Source of the DNA: Vibrio sp. Isolate34 | Lineage (GTDB): Bacteria; Pseudomonadota; Gammaproteobacteria; Enterobacterales; Vibrionaceae | DNA: 64,000 bases | Assembly: GCF_022397915.1 (NCBI RefSeq) | Contig: NZ_JAKEUO010000023.1 | Location: 1 to 64,000 of the forward strand | Direction: 5' to 3' | In this document: positions 8,715 to 18,047 of the stretch, piece by piece | How positions within the stretch are numbered: the stretch's first letter is position 1 | Layout: the number at the start of each line of letters is the position of its first letter | The notes under the pieces: generated by a model | What the model saw: the letters and a program-made list of their open reading frames with translations, nothing else | What the model was told of the DNA's origin: nothing | Databases searched by the model: none | Made by a program: the position numbers and the translations under genes

Positions 8715-9890
8715 ATGACTGACCGCTCAATTTCACTGGATGATATCCGCCTTCGTCTTAATGATTTAGACGACGAACTCCTGAAGTTACTTTCAGAGCG
8801 TCGCAAGCTAAGCATCGAAGTTGCCAAAAGCAAGGTAGAAACATCAAAGCCAGTTCGTGATGCAGTAAGAGAACAACAACTATTAGTAAAACTGATCAAT
8901 AACGGCAAAGACAAATACGAACTTGATGCGCAATACATTACTAAGCTGTTTCACACCATCATCGAAGATTCTGTTTTACTGCAACAGTCATACTTACAAA
9001 ACCTAGCGAACCCGCAAAGTCGCAAGCCATTGGCTCGTGTTGCGTTCTTAGGCTCTAAGGGATCTTATTCTCACCTTGCGAGTCGTGAATACTTCAGCCG
9101 CAAGAATATGGAATTGATTGAGCTAAACTGTAATCACTTCAAGGAAGTCGCCTCTACGGTAGAATCTGGCCATGCCGACTACGGTGTGCTGCCTATTGAG
9201 AACACCAGCTCTGGTTCAATTAACGAAGTCTACGACCTACTGCAACACACAACGCTTTACATCGTTGGTGAGCTCTCTCAACCAATCGAACACTGCCTAG
9301 TGGCAAAAAGTGATATCCGTCTAGAAGACATCAAAACACTTTACTCGCACCCACAACCACATCAGCAGTGCAGTGAGTTCTTGAGCCGCCTCAAAGGTGT
9401 GACTCTTGAATCTTGCGCAAGCACAGCCGACGCAATGAAAAAGGTTAAAGATCTAGATGGTGATGATGTTGCTGCAATTGGTAATGCGTCTAGTGGCAAG
9501 TTATACGGACTTCAGCCAATTCAAGGCAACATTGCAAATCAAACAGAAAACCACACACGTTTCATCGTAGTAGCTCGTAAACCTGTTGAAGTATCGACTC
9601 AGATCCCTGCGAAAACGACACTGATCATGTCGACCTCTCAAGAAGCGGGTTCTTTGGTTGAAACACTACTTATTCTGCAACGCTTGGGTATCAACATGAC
9701 CAAGCTAGAGTCTCGTCCTATCATGGGCAATCCGTGGGAAGAGATGTTTTATGTCGATCTAGAAGCACACCTAGATTCAGATAATATGCAGCAAGCAATC
9801 ACTGAATTAACAGCGATTACTCGTCACCTGAAGGTTCTGGGCTGCTACCCAAGTGAGAACATCAAAGCCACTCAAGTTAAGTTGTCATAG
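8715..9890 (+). CDS. pheA: bifunctional chorismate mutase / prephenate dehydratase PheA
   Basis: Converts chorismate to prephenate and then to phenylpyruvate, the committed branch to phenylalanine. The 391 residues give an AroQ chorismate mutase (1-95), a prephenate dehydratase domain (about 105-285, with PIENTSSGSINEVYDLL and NHTRFIV) and a C-terminal ACT regulatory domain (about 300-380). The ACT domain has KLESRP, the feedback site for phenylalanine in this family, and AGSLVETLL where E. coli has a GALV-type motif. Expression is controlled by the upstream leader peptide and attenuator. Confidence 0.97.
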   Translation: MTDRSISLDDIRLRLNDLDDELLKLLSERRKLSIEVAKSKVETSKPVRDAVREQQLLVKLINNGKDKYELDAQYITKLFHTIIEDSVLLQQSYLQNLANPQSRKPLARVAFLGSKGSYSHLASREYFSRKNMELIELNCNHFKEVASTVESGHADYGVLPIENTSSGSINEVYDLLQHTTLYIVGELSQPIEHCLVAKSDIRLEDIKTLYSHPQPHQQCSEFLSRLKGVTLESCASTADAMKKVKDLDGDDVAAIGNASSGKLYGLQPIQGNIANQTENHTRFIVVARKPVEVSTQIPAKTTLIMSTSQEAGSLVETLLILQRLGINMTKLESRPIMGNPWEEMFYVDLEAHLDSDNMQQAITELTAITRHLKVLGCYPSENIKATQVKLS

Positions 9891-9920
9891 CTTTGAACTA
9901 GTCTGAATTTTAGCTTCACA

Positions 9921-9951
9921 AGCATTTGGCCTACTGAAGGCCAAATGCTTT
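9921..9951 (+). terminator. terminator after pheA
   Basis: Perfect 12-base arms (9921-9932 and 9938-9949) around a five-base loop, followed by TTTA, 31 bases past the pheA stop. Confidence 0.85.
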
Positions 9952-10221
9952 ATTCACTAGCTAATGAATACAATTCGAACCAAAACGGTTAACCTAGCAC
10001 CTCTTAGACACAATTTATTTGTTTCGCAGGCCCTGCATATCTACCAACCACTATCGTTTTGTACCTTTCTAGAATAAAACTCACTAGTGGATTTTTTATC
10101 AATTAAGACAAAACCTTACACCCTTCACAGGAAATCACCGAACATCGTCTAAATAATAGCGAGCTCCTGCCAAGTAACATAAACTTACGCGCTTAAATTA
10201 TAAATAGTGTTGTCATTAACT
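9952..10221 (+). other. upstream region of the GGDEF/EAL gene, no gene seen
   Basis: About 270 bases of AT-rich sequence between the pheA terminator and the c-di-GMP gene. I see neither a plausible small ORF with a ribosome site nor a clear promoter consensus. The Shine-Dalgarno signal before the next gene is also poor. Confidence 0.35.
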
Positions 10222-12600
10222 ATGAAGCTAAGTACTAAAATCTTACTACTGATAACCCCTGTGATACTGATCAGTACCGCGGCTTCTAGCTATATTATTT
10301 ATTCGACGCAAAAAAGCAGCTTCATCAAACGCGAAGACAACGCACTTCAACTGAACATGGAGAAACTAGCCGGTTACTTTCGCCAATCTCGCTCGTTCCT
10401 CAATAGCTACTCTTACACCTTAACTCAAAGTGATATGGTGAAGCGTTATTTTCTCACTGATCAAAATCTATCTCGCGATCTTGAACTGGTCAATAACCTT
10501 CGAGAAGCCATACATTTCCTTCAAGATGACGATGAAAGCTATACAGGTTTAGCACTTCTTAATAGTGATCGAAAACTGCGTTATTACGCGGATAATAGCA
10601 ACGACTCACGCACTCAGATTGACAGTAAAATATTGGAGTATGTTGACCAGCACTATCAAGACACCCTAGCAACATCGAGTACCAACTATATTCAAAACTC
10701 CCAAGGCGAAGGGATGTTGGTTCACTATGACAAGGTAGATAGAAAAGCGATTTTCCCAACCGCAAGCAATCAACCCGACGATGTGTTCTTTGTTGTTGTC
10801 TCTGTCTCTCTCGACAAATTTAACGCGTTGAGAAAACAAATAGAGTTCGATTATCAAACCAGCTTGTTCTTCACATCCATAGCGGTTTCTTTGGAAAATG
10901 ATGTCACCCACTCAGTCAAGCTTGCACCAGAACTGTACGCCACGGTCGATCCGGCGCAATTCCTGTTGGAAAACAAGCTCGATTCGATTTGGAACAAGCT
11001 GAGTTTGTCATTTGCACTGTCTGCGTTTGTGACTGTCGCTCTGCTACTCATGCTTCTGTCTCGCACCGTGATTACTCCAATAACACGGCTCGATCGTCAG
11101 CTACAGCAAGTCGAAAAAAAACAACGTAAGAACATTGAACGGTTGGGCACTCGTGATGAGCTTGGCCGCCTATCACAACGTTTTTATGACATGTACCAAG
11201 AGCTAGACAATACCTACCAACAAACCAAGCTCTTGGCAGAAAATGATCAATTAACCCAAATAGCCAATAGGCATCAATTTCAAACCTTCGTTCAGCAATC
11301 GTTGCCAAAACCGAGTTCGAATACCGAAACCTTGGTTCTCTATTTTGACTTAGATAACTTCAAATTTGTGAACGACAAATACGGGCATCAAATCGGAGAC
11401 TCAATTCTGATCTCTTTTGCTCAGCGTATTTCAGATATTTGTCGTCACTATAAAGCGGAGTTCGACGCTCATTGCATGCCCGCCCGACTTTCTGGAGACG
11501 AGTTCGTCGTCTACATTAACGCTCCTAGTCACCGAGGTAATATTGCGCATCGATTCTCGACTGATTTACTGACTCCCCTACAAAAAGGCTTTGTCACCGA
11601 ATCAGGCAGCTTTCCGATCACGGTCAGTATTGGTATTGCAACCTACCCCAATGATGGTGACTCAATCGAGAAACTACTATCGAACGCGGATACCGCGATG
11701 TACCAAGCCAAGCGTGCCGGTAAAAACCAATTTGCTAACTATTCACGGGATTTAGACAAAGCCATTCAGCGCCAAGCAGACATTGAACGTGCGCTTAGAG
11801 ACAAGAATTTTGATGATGAATTCAGGCTCGTTTACATGCCTTATATGGACTCAAGTGGCCGTGAGGTTATTGGCGTAGAGGTACTGCTGCGTTGGGAGTC
11901 GAGTCACCTTGGACTGGTTCCGCCGAATGAGTTTATTCCAATAGCCGAACAAACCGGTTTATTTGAGCTTGTCGATCGCTGGGTAATTAAGAATGCGCTT
12001 GCCTCATTTCATCAACTGCAGGCTCAATTTGATCACTCTATTCAATTATCAATCAACTTGTCTTCAGCCGGGATAGAAACCACGCACCTCGCCGAATTTA
12101 TTGATCAACACGCTGGGATTCAAAACATTCCACCAAGTTTGATTGATTTTGAGATCACCGAGACTTTCTATTCAAACTCACAAGGTTTCCCGCTGCTCAA
12201 CGAACTGTCTAGAATGGGCTACCGATTAGCGATTGATGATTTTGGTTCGGGTTACACATCCATAACCCAATTAGTTGAGTATCCAACTCAGAAAATCAAA
12301 TTAGATAAAGGTTTTTTAGAAACCTTGATCGAAACAGACAATCAGAACATAGTTAAACCCGTGATAGAACTGTGTCATGCACAGGGCAAAACCGTTACGG
12401 CTGAAGGCATCGAAACCAAAGAGATGCACAAATGGCTGCAAGATGCCCAATGCGACATGTTGCAAGGTTATTACTTTGGTAAACCCATGCCACTAGAAGA
12501 GTTGAGTGAATGGTACCGACAACATCAGCTCAATCTAATCGACAACAAAAAGAATCCAACACATGACATCTGTAATCATCGCATCGTTGAACCCAGCTAA
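10222..12600 (+). CDS. membrane-anchored GGDEF-EAL protein (c-di-GMP turnover)
   Basis: Signal-transduction protein with the following layout: a transmembrane helix near the N-terminus, a periplasmic sensor of about 230 residues, a second helix near 265-285, a HAMP-like linker, GGDEF (about 340-510) and EAL (about 525-775). The diguanylate cyclase motif is SGDEF (429-433, counted from an alternative GTG at 10207). The phosphodiesterase motif is EVL (558-560) rather than EAL. The other EAL residues look intact: INLS, FEITET, DDFGSGY, KLDKGFL and AEGIET. It is therefore probably an active phosphodiesterase, while cyclase activity is uncertain. No good ribosome site distinguishes the two starts. 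Its 3' end overlaps yjjX by 38 bases in another frame. Confidence 0.88.
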   Translation: MKLSTKILLLITPVILISTAASSYIIYSTQKSSFIKREDNALQLNMEKLAGYFRQSRSFLNSYSYTLTQSDMVKRYFLTDQNLSRDLELVNNLREAIHFLQDDDESYTGLALLNSDRKLRYYADNSNDSRTQIDSKILEYVDQHYQDTLATSSTNYIQNSQGEGMLVHYDKVDRKAIFPTASNQPDDVFFVVVSVSLDKFNALRKQIEFDYQTSLFFTSIAVSLENDVTHSVKLAPELYATVDPAQFLLENKLDSIWNKLSLSFALSAFVTVALLLMLLSRTVITPITRLDRQLQQVEKKQRKNIERLGTRDELGRLSQRFYDMYQELDNTYQQTKLLAENDQLTQIANRHQFQTFVQQSLPKPSSNTETLVLYFDLDNFKFVNDKYGHQIGDSILISFAQRISDICRHYKAEFDAHCMPARLSGDEFVVYINAPSHRGNIAHRFSTDLLTPLQKGFVTESGSFPITVSIGIATYPNDGDSIEKLLSNADTAMYQAKRAGKNQFANYSRDLDKAIQRQADIERALRDKNFDDEFRLVYMPYMDSSGREVIGVEVLLRWESSHLGLVPPNEFIPIAEQTGLFELVDRWVIKNALASFHQLQAQFDHSIQLSINLSSAGIETTHLAEFIDQHAGIQNIPPSLIDFEITETFYSNSQGFPLLNELSRMGYRLAIDDFGSGYTSITQLVEYPTQKIKLDKGFLETLIETDNQNIVKPVIELCHAQGKTVTAEGIETKEMHKWLQDAQCDMLQGYYFGKPMPLEELSEWYRQHQLNLIDNKKNPTHDICNHRIVEPS

Positions 12601-13084
12601 AATTAACGCCGTTAAAAGTGCGTTCTTATCTGCTTTTCCTGATACTGAATTTGATTTCAAAGGCATCAACGTCCCTAGCGGTGTCGCCGATCAACCGATG
12701 AGCAATGATGAAACCTATCAAGGTGCGGTGAACCGCGTGCATAACGCAACGCAAGCGCAGCCCAATGCTGACTTTTATGTTGGTCTAGAAGCAGGAATAG
12801 AAAGAAACGTCACCTTTGCATGGATGGTGATTGAATCCAACGGGCAACGAGGTGAGTCGCGTTCAGCAAGCCTGATGCTGCCACCAGCCGTGCTTGAAAA
12901 GCTAGAGCATGCAAACGAGCTCGGAGATGTAATGGATGAAGTGTTTGGTACCGATAATATCAAACAGAAAGGCGGTGCCATTGGCTTACTGACACATAAC
13001 CAACTGTCTCGCAGTTCGGTGTATCACCAAGCTTTAATCTTAGCGCTAATCCCGTTTGTGAACCCAGAACACTTTCCTATTTAG
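12563..13084 (+). CDS. yjjX: inosine/xanthosine triphosphatase YjjX
   Basis: House-cleaning NTPase that hydrolyses ITP and XTP and so keeps deaminated purines out of nucleic acids. The 173 residues show the family's N-terminal nucleotide-binding motif IASLNPAKINAVKSAF and the YVGLEAGIER and KGGAIGLLT segments. The start lies inside the end of the preceding GGDEF/EAL gene, so the two are translationally close. In E. coli, yjjX lies opposite slt-trpR, and that arrangement is kept here. Confidence 0.92.
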   Translation: MTSVIIASLNPAKINAVKSAFLSAFPDTEFDFKGINVPSGVADQPMSNDETYQGAVNRVHNATQAQPNADFYVGLEAGIERNVTFAWMVIESNGQRGESRSASLMLPPAVLEKLEHANELGDVMDEVFGTDNIKQKGGAIGLLTHNQLSRSSVYHQALILALIPFVNPEHFPI

Positions 13085-13130
13085 TGTTCAACTCAAGCTC
13101 AATAAAATCTGAAATGAATGCTCACAAACA

Positions 13131-13161
13131 AAAAAACGCTAACAGTCAGTTAGCGTTTTTT
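13131..13161. terminator. bidirectional terminator between yjjX and trpR
   Basis: Perfect arms AAAAAACGCTAAC (13131-13143) and GTTAGCGTTTTTT (13149-13161) with a five-base loop. A-rich and T-rich flanks would work for both converging genes. Confidence 0.9.
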
Positions 13162-13190
13162 ATCGAATTCTTACTCTCACAACTTAACGA

Positions 13191-13484
13191 CTATTTGAGC
13201 AGCAGATCCGCAATCACGGCTTTCTCTTGTTCCGATTTTGCCTTTAGCTCATTCGAGCCTCGAGTAATTGTCGCTACACCTACTCCTAGCATTTGGCTTA
13301 CTTGTCTTTGAGACATATCGCCTTTCATCAGCTCACAAAAGATATTAATTCGAGCAACCAGAGCATCTCGTTCGTCAGGTGTCATCATCATAGTCAACAA
13401 CAGCTCGTGCTGATCTTTTTCGACAGCCGTCTTTACCAAATCCATTAGTTGTTGCCAATTATCATATTCAGGTTGTGATGCCAT
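13191..13484 (-). CDS. trpR: Trp operon repressor TrpR
   Basis: Small all-helical dimeric repressor that binds trp operators when loaded with tryptophan. The 97 residues show the family core LLLTMMMTPDERDALVARI and the helix-turn-helix MSQRQVSQMLGVGVATITRGSN, slightly shorter than E. coli TrpR (108). It lies downstream of slt on the same strand, as in E. coli, but a hairpin separates the two genes. I looked for a trp operator palindrome upstream and did not find a convincing one. Confidence 0.94.
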   Translation of the reverse strand: MASQPEYDNWQQLMDLVKTAVEKDQHELLLTMMMTPDERDALVARINIFCELMKGDMSQRQVSQMLGVGVATITRGSNELKAKSEQEKAVIADLLLK

Positions 13485-13583
13485 ATCTCTACACTTACTT
13501 TTAAATTCAGACTTTAAAGAGTCGCTTAACGATTGAAAGCGTTTAACACTTTATACCGCAACACTTGATGCAATCCAATGTAA

Positions 13584-13622
13584 AAAGGCAGTAAGTGGAA
13601 ATGGTTCGCACTCACTGCCTTT
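13584..13622. terminator. terminator between slt and trpR
   Basis: Fourteen-base arms (13584-13597 and 13609-13622) pair with one mismatch around an 11-base loop. On the minus strand they are followed by a T run, so slt transcription should mostly stop here and trpR probably has its own promoter. Confidence 0.7.
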
Positions 13623-13657
13623 AATATTTACTCAGTTTCGGACAAAGCGCCGAGACC

Positions 13658-15607
13658 TTAGTATTTCGTTTTTGCCTCATGAGGCGCTAAAAACTCACCC
13701 TGCTCACCCAAGATGTCTCGATAGTAAGTCTCAAACATTAAGATGTTCTGAACGTATCCGCGTGTCTCTTTGAATGGAATCATCTCAATGAAAGCGAAGG
13801 CATCAAGCTTTTCATCACTGCGAGAACGCCACTGTTTCACACGGCTTGGACCTGCATTGTAGGCTGCAAAAGCAAAGATACGGTTGTTGTCATATTGAGA
13901 GAGCAAGCCATCTAAGTAGTGGCTGCCAATTTCGATATTCTTGCCGACATCGTAAAGATCATCGCTACCCTTGTACTTAATCTTGTGTTTGTTCGCGGTG
14001 TATTGCGCTGTCTTTGGCATAATTTGCATGACACCACGTGCGCCAACAGGAGAGCGAGCTTCAGAGTCCATCGCACTCTCTTGTCTTGCTAGAGACATCA
14101 AGGTGATTGGGTCAATATCATGCCTCTCCGCGTAGAAGTTAAACCACCACTTATGAGCAACCGGAAAACGCAGCGCAATGTTATCCCACATTTTCGCTGA
14201 AATACTCGCAATCACAGTGAAGTGATTCCAACGCTGTGTCGCAGCGTAAGCGGCAAGCATCTCTTTTTGCTCTTTATCTGCATTGGTCAGTAGCCAGCGC
14301 CATTCACTTTTGGCGGCGGCAATTTTATCGCGAGTGATCAGCTCATCTATACGAATCAGAGAAGTACTAAAAGGCTTCACTGTTTCTGGGTTGTATTTCA
14401 ACGTAGAAGTTGGATATTGAATCGGTTTACCTAACTGCTTTGCCGCCGCAACACTGTAGAAATTACGCTGACCTAAAATATCAGACAGACGTTGGTTACC
14501 CTTTTCAGTATCACCTGTTGCTATTTCAGTCCTGCCTAACCAGTATTGCCAACGCAATGACGCTTGGTGCTTGTCGTCTAAGCGTGCAATCCACTCTTTC
14601 AATCCAGTCCAATCTGCATGCTGAATAGCCAAACGGGCACGACGTTCGAGTAAGACTTGTTTCGACGAACTCGCCAACATCTCGTCTCGCCACTCCATCA
14701 ACTCTTCAGAATCGGTATTGATTAAACGGAAAGTCAGGTAATCAGCGAGCTCTTGAGATTTATCTTCAGAAAACTTCTGAGCTTTGATGACATCATCGAA
14801 TACTTCTTGGGCACTGCTAGCCGACTTTCTCGCGAGCTTCTCAAAAGCAAACTCCGTTTGAGCTTGGTAAAACTCATTGGCTGGATGCTTCTTAGCGAAT
14901 GCGAGCACATTTTCAGGCTTGTTGTACAACGTCTTCATCTGCTTTGCTTGAGCAATTGACTCATCATGATCCAATTGCTTAGTCAGATAAGTCATCAGCT
15001 TGCCGTTACGACTCTCAAACGCTAACAACATACGCTCTAAAATCAGCTCATCAGTTCTTAAGCCAGCTTGATCCCAACTCTTAAATAGCGGGTCGCAAGC
15101 GTCATCAACACCATCGCCGCTCAACCAAAGCTGCTTCGCTCCTTTGAACGCAAGCTCTTTGTTACCTTGCTCGTAATGCGCTCGGTAATAGATACATTGG
15201 TATTTCTCACCGACAGGCTCTTTGGTTTGAAACTCAAGGATAGTCTTCCACTGTTTTTGAGAAGCCAGTGAGTCCAAATAAGGTGCGCGCATTCGATTAG
15301 AAAAAGGCAGTGCCTTGTTCTTTTCAATAAAAGCATCGACCTCAGCAGGAGTGCGCTCACCTAAGCCAATCAAAAAGGCTCGATAATCGGTGTAAGGTGT
15401 TAAAGGGTATGTTTGAATTTTGTTACGCAGCGCGGAGTAGGCTTTTAGATCACGGTTGTCTAAAACCTCTTGCGCTCTATCATAAACATCACGCTGCATT
15501 TCAAGCTCTGAGGTATTGCTAGCTATAGCGACCGGCGCCAGTGAAACCGAAGACAAAATTGCCGATGCAGCCACAGCAATTTTCGTATTACCAATGCGGA
15601 AAAACAT
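13658..15607 (-). CDS. slt: soluble lytic murein transglycosylase Slt (Slt70 family)
   Basis: Periplasmic exo-acting enzyme that degrades peptidoglycan glycan strands. About 649 residues: a signal peptide ending near VAIA, a long alpha-helical superhelix (U and L domains, about 40-470) and a C-terminal SLT catalytic domain with the Glu of RQESAMDSEA, GARGVMQIMPKTA and AYNAGPSRV. The ATG at 15607 is chosen over an in-frame ATG at 15664 because it follows AAGGAAAG and opens directly with a good signal peptide. Length and domain plan fit Slt70. Confidence 0.95.
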   Translation of the reverse strand: MFFRIGNTKIAVAASAILSSVSLAPVAIASNTSELEMQRDVYDRAQEVLDNRDLKAYSALRNKIQTYPLTPYTDYRAFLIGLGERTPAEVDAFIEKNKALPFSNRMRAPYLDSLASQKQWKTILEFQTKEPVGEKYQCIYYRAHYEQGNKELAFKGAKQLWLSGDGVDDACDPLFKSWDQAGLRTDELILERMLLAFESRNGKLMTYLTKQLDHDESIAQAKQMKTLYNKPENVLAFAKKHPANEFYQAQTEFAFEKLARKSASSAQEVFDDVIKAQKFSEDKSQELADYLTFRLINTDSEELMEWRDEMLASSSKQVLLERRARLAIQHADWTGLKEWIARLDDKHQASLRWQYWLGRTEIATGDTEKGNQRLSDILGQRNFYSVAAAKQLGKPIQYPTSTLKYNPETVKPFSTSLIRIDELITRDKIAAAKSEWRWLLTNADKEQKEMLAAYAATQRWNHFTVIASISAKMWDNIALRFPVAHKWWFNFYAERHDIDPITLMSLARQESAMDSEARSPVGARGVMQIMPKTAQYTANKHKIKYKGSDDLYDVGKNIEIGSHYLDGLLSQYDNNRIFAFAAYNAGPSRVKQWRSRSDEKLDAFAFIEMIPFKETRGYVQNILMFETYYRDILGEQGEFLAPHEAKTKY

Positions 15608-15684
15608 TCGCTCTTTCCTTAGTGCGTGTATGAATACGTGAAGTCTATTTACGCCCGACATCACATGAAATGTAAAGGAATTGA

Positions 15685-15710
15685 GTGTAAATATTATTAA
15701 TATTTAACAC
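15685..15710. promoter_or_regulatory. AT-rich near-perfect inverted repeat between slt and ettA
   Basis: GTGT, then an A/T core, then ACAC: the arms at 15685-15695 and 15699-15710 are inverted copies with a one-base offset. It lies about 80 bases upstream of the slt start and 160 upstream of ettA. This looks like an operator for a dimeric regulator, but I cannot name one. Confidence 0.3.
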
Positions 15711-15870
15711 TTCATCTAAGAAGCATATTAAATATAGTTTTAATAACCAATGTGACAATAGTAAGTAAGGATTCGTTCAAGAGTGGCTTTTCTTTCCTAG
15801 GAGTAACATCTTTAGGGATATTGGTATAAAATAGCTAACAATTTTGAACAATAATTAGGATCGATCGGCA

Positions 15871-17538
15871 ATGGCTGAATACGTATATACCATGTCTCGG
15901 GTGAGCAAAACTGTTCCACCTAAGCGTCAAATTCTTAAAGACATTTCTCTTAGCTTTTTTCCTGGCGCTAAAATCGGTGTTTTGGGTCTAAATGGTTCAG
16001 GTAAATCTACCCTACTACGTATCATGGCTGGTATTGATACTGATATTGATGGTGAAGCTCGTGCACAGCAAGGCCTTAAAGTAGGTTACCTACCGCAAGA
16101 ACCTGTACTAGACGAATCAAAAACAGTGCGTGAGATCGTAGAAGAAGCGGTTTCTGACGTTGCTGACGCACTTAAGCGTATCGATGCAGTTTACGCAGCT
16201 TACGCAGAACCAGATGCTGACTTCGATGCACTAGCAAAAGAGCAAGGCGAACTAGAAGCGCTTATCCAAGCAAAAGACGGTCACAACCTAGAAGCAGCTC
16301 TAGAGCGCGCGGCAGACGCACTTCGTCTTCCTGAATGGGACGCTAAAATTGAACACCTTTCTGGTGGTGAGCGCCGTCGTGTTGCTATCTGTCGTCTACT
16401 TCTAGAGAAGCCAGACATGCTGCTTCTTGATGAACCAACCAACCACCTGGATGCAGAATCAGTTGCATGGCTTGAGCACTTCCTTGTGGACTACAGCGGT
16501 ACTGTTGTGGCGATTACCCACGACCGTTACTTCCTAGATAACGCTGCTGGTTGGATTCTAGAGCTTGACCGTGGTGAAGGTATCCCATGGCAAGGTAACT
16601 ACACGTCTTGGCTAGAGCAAAAAGATGAGCGTCTAAAGCAAGAGAAAGCTGGCGAAAGCGCACGTCAAAAGACCATCGAGAAAGAACTTGAGTGGGTTCG
16701 TCAAAACCCTAAAGGTCGTCAAGCTAAGTCTAAAGCTCGTATGGCTCGTTTTGAAGAACTGACGACTGGCCAATACCAGAAGCGTAACGAAACCAACGAA
16801 CTGTTCATCCCGCCAGGTGAGCGCCTAGGTGACAAAGTTCTTGAAGTTAAGAACCTAACTAAGTCATACGGTGACCGCGTTCTTATCGATGACCTATCGT
16901 TCAGCATGCCTAAAGGTGCAATCGTGGGTATCGTAGGTGCCAACGGTGCGGGTAAATCAACACTATTCAAGATGCTAAGCGGCGCAGAGCAACCAGACTC
17001 AGGTACGGTTGAACTGGGCGAAACCGTTAAGCTTGCTTCTGTTGATCAGTTCCGTGACAGCATGGACGACACTAAGACAGTATTCCAAGAGATCTCTGAA
17101 GGCGCTGATATCATTAAGATCAACAACTTCGAAATCCCAGCACGTGCATACTGCTCTCGTTTCAACTTCAAAGGCAACGACCAACAGAAGATCATCGGTG
17201 AGCTTTCTGGTGGTGAACGTAACCGTGTTCACTTAGCTAAGCTACTAAAAGCAGGCGGTAACGTACTGCTACTCGATGAGCCGACCAACGACCTAGACGT
17301 TGAAACGCTACGTGCTCTTGAAGAAGCACTGCTTGAGTTCCCTGGCTGTGCAATGGTTATCTCGCATGACCGTTGGTTCCTAGACCGTATTGCGACCCAT
17401 ATCTTAGACTACCGTGATGAAGGTCAAGTTAACTTCTACGAAGGTAACTATACTGAGTACACTGAGTGGCTGAAGCAGACTCTGGGGGCTCAAGCGGCAG
17501 AACCGCACCGCATCAAGTACAAGCGTATATCTAAGTAA
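15871..17538 (+). CDS. ettA: energy-dependent translational throttle protein EttA (ABC-F)
   Basis: Cytoplasmic ABC-F ATPase that binds the ribosomal E site and gates the first step of elongation according to ATP/ADP ratio. The 555 residues carry two ABC cassettes: Walker A GLNGSGKST near 45 and GANGAGKST near 357, signatures LSGGERRR and LSGGERNR, and DEPTNHLD/DEPTNDLD Walker B regions. They are joined by the charged P-site tRNA-interacting linker (about 245-300), and the toothed arm insertion is present. Codon use is strongly biased towards highly expressed genes. Closeness to slt matches E. coli yjjK. Confidence 0.96.
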   Translation: MAEYVYTMSRVSKTVPPKRQILKDISLSFFPGAKIGVLGLNGSGKSTLLRIMAGIDTDIDGEARAQQGLKVGYLPQEPVLDESKTVREIVEEAVSDVADALKRIDAVYAAYAEPDADFDALAKEQGELEALIQAKDGHNLEAALERAADALRLPEWDAKIEHLSGGERRRVAICRLLLEKPDMLLLDEPTNHLDAESVAWLEHFLVDYSGTVVAITHDRYFLDNAAGWILELDRGEGIPWQGNYTSWLEQKDERLKQEKAGESARQKTIEKELEWVRQNPKGRQAKSKARMARFEELTTGQYQKRNETNELFIPPGERLGDKVLEVKNLTKSYGDRVLIDDLSFSMPKGAIVGIVGANGAGKSTLFKMLSGAEQPDSGTVELGETVKLASVDQFRDSMDDTKTVFQEISEGADIIKINNFEIPARAYCSRFNFKGNDQQKIIGELSGGERNRVHLAKLLKAGGNVLLLDEPTNDLDVETLRALEEALLEFPGCAMVISHDRWFLDRIATHILDYRDEGQVNFYEGNYTEYTEWLKQTLGAQAAEPHRIKYKRISK

Positions 17539-17557
17539 ATTAGCTTGTATTCTGAAC

Positions 17558-17582
17558 AAAGGCCGCGATAATAGCGGCCTTT
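17558..17582 (+). terminator. hairpin after ettA
   Basis: AAAGGCCGC (17558-17566) pairs with GCGGCCTTT (17574-17582) around a seven-base loop. The T run is short, so read-through into the PilZ gene is possible. Confidence 0.6.
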
Positions 17583-17628
17583 GATATATCTGGCTTACTA
17601 TTTACCTATTGATATAGAGATATTACCT

Positions 17629-17997
17629 ATGGTTGAAAGACGTCAATTTTCACGAGTTATTTATCAAGTCCCGACTGAGATCTCACAAGGACAAGTAAAT
17701 GTATCCGGCTCAGTGCAAGATTTGTCACTCCATGGTTTACTCATTCAATGTGAGGAATGGCAACAACTCAGCCACGATATGCCTGTTCACGTGAGCTTTA
17801 CGCTGACAAACAGTGATATCAATATTCAGTTAGAAGCAACGATAGTCTCTACCATCAATACCTCAATGCGTTTACGCATAGAGCATTTAGATATTGATAG
17901 TATTAGCCACCTTAAGCGCCTTGTGGAGCTTAACGTTGGTGACGATGAACTGCTTTATAGAGAGATTGAACACCTTACCGACTTAGGTAGTGAGTGA
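17629..17997 (+). CDS. PilZ-domain c-di-GMP receptor protein
   Basis: Single-domain protein of 122 residues. The c-di-GMP-binding signatures are present: RQFSR (the RxxxR motif) at the N-terminus, and DLSLHG (the DxSxxG motif) about 20 residues later. This makes it a likely c-di-GMP receptor, though its output partner is unknown. The ATG at 17629 is preferred to an upstream in-frame TTG at 17581 because family proteins start just before the RxxxR motif, and the TTG lies in the ettA hairpin. It may share a transcript with ettA. Confidence 0.85.
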   Translation: MVERRQFSRVIYQVPTEISQGQVNVSGSVQDLSLHGLLIQCEEWQQLSHDMPVHVSFTLTNSDINIQLEATIVSTINTSMRLRIEHLDIDSISHLKRLVELNVGDDELLYREIEHLTDLGSE

Positions 17998-18047
17998 TAT
18001 CTCCGTAACCCATTTGTCTATTAGAAGCATTTAGTTAATACAGAACC

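Noticed and set aside
13485..13583. trp operator for trpR autoregulation
   Set aside because: I looked for a CTAGT-type palindrome upstream of trpR and found nothing close to the consensus.
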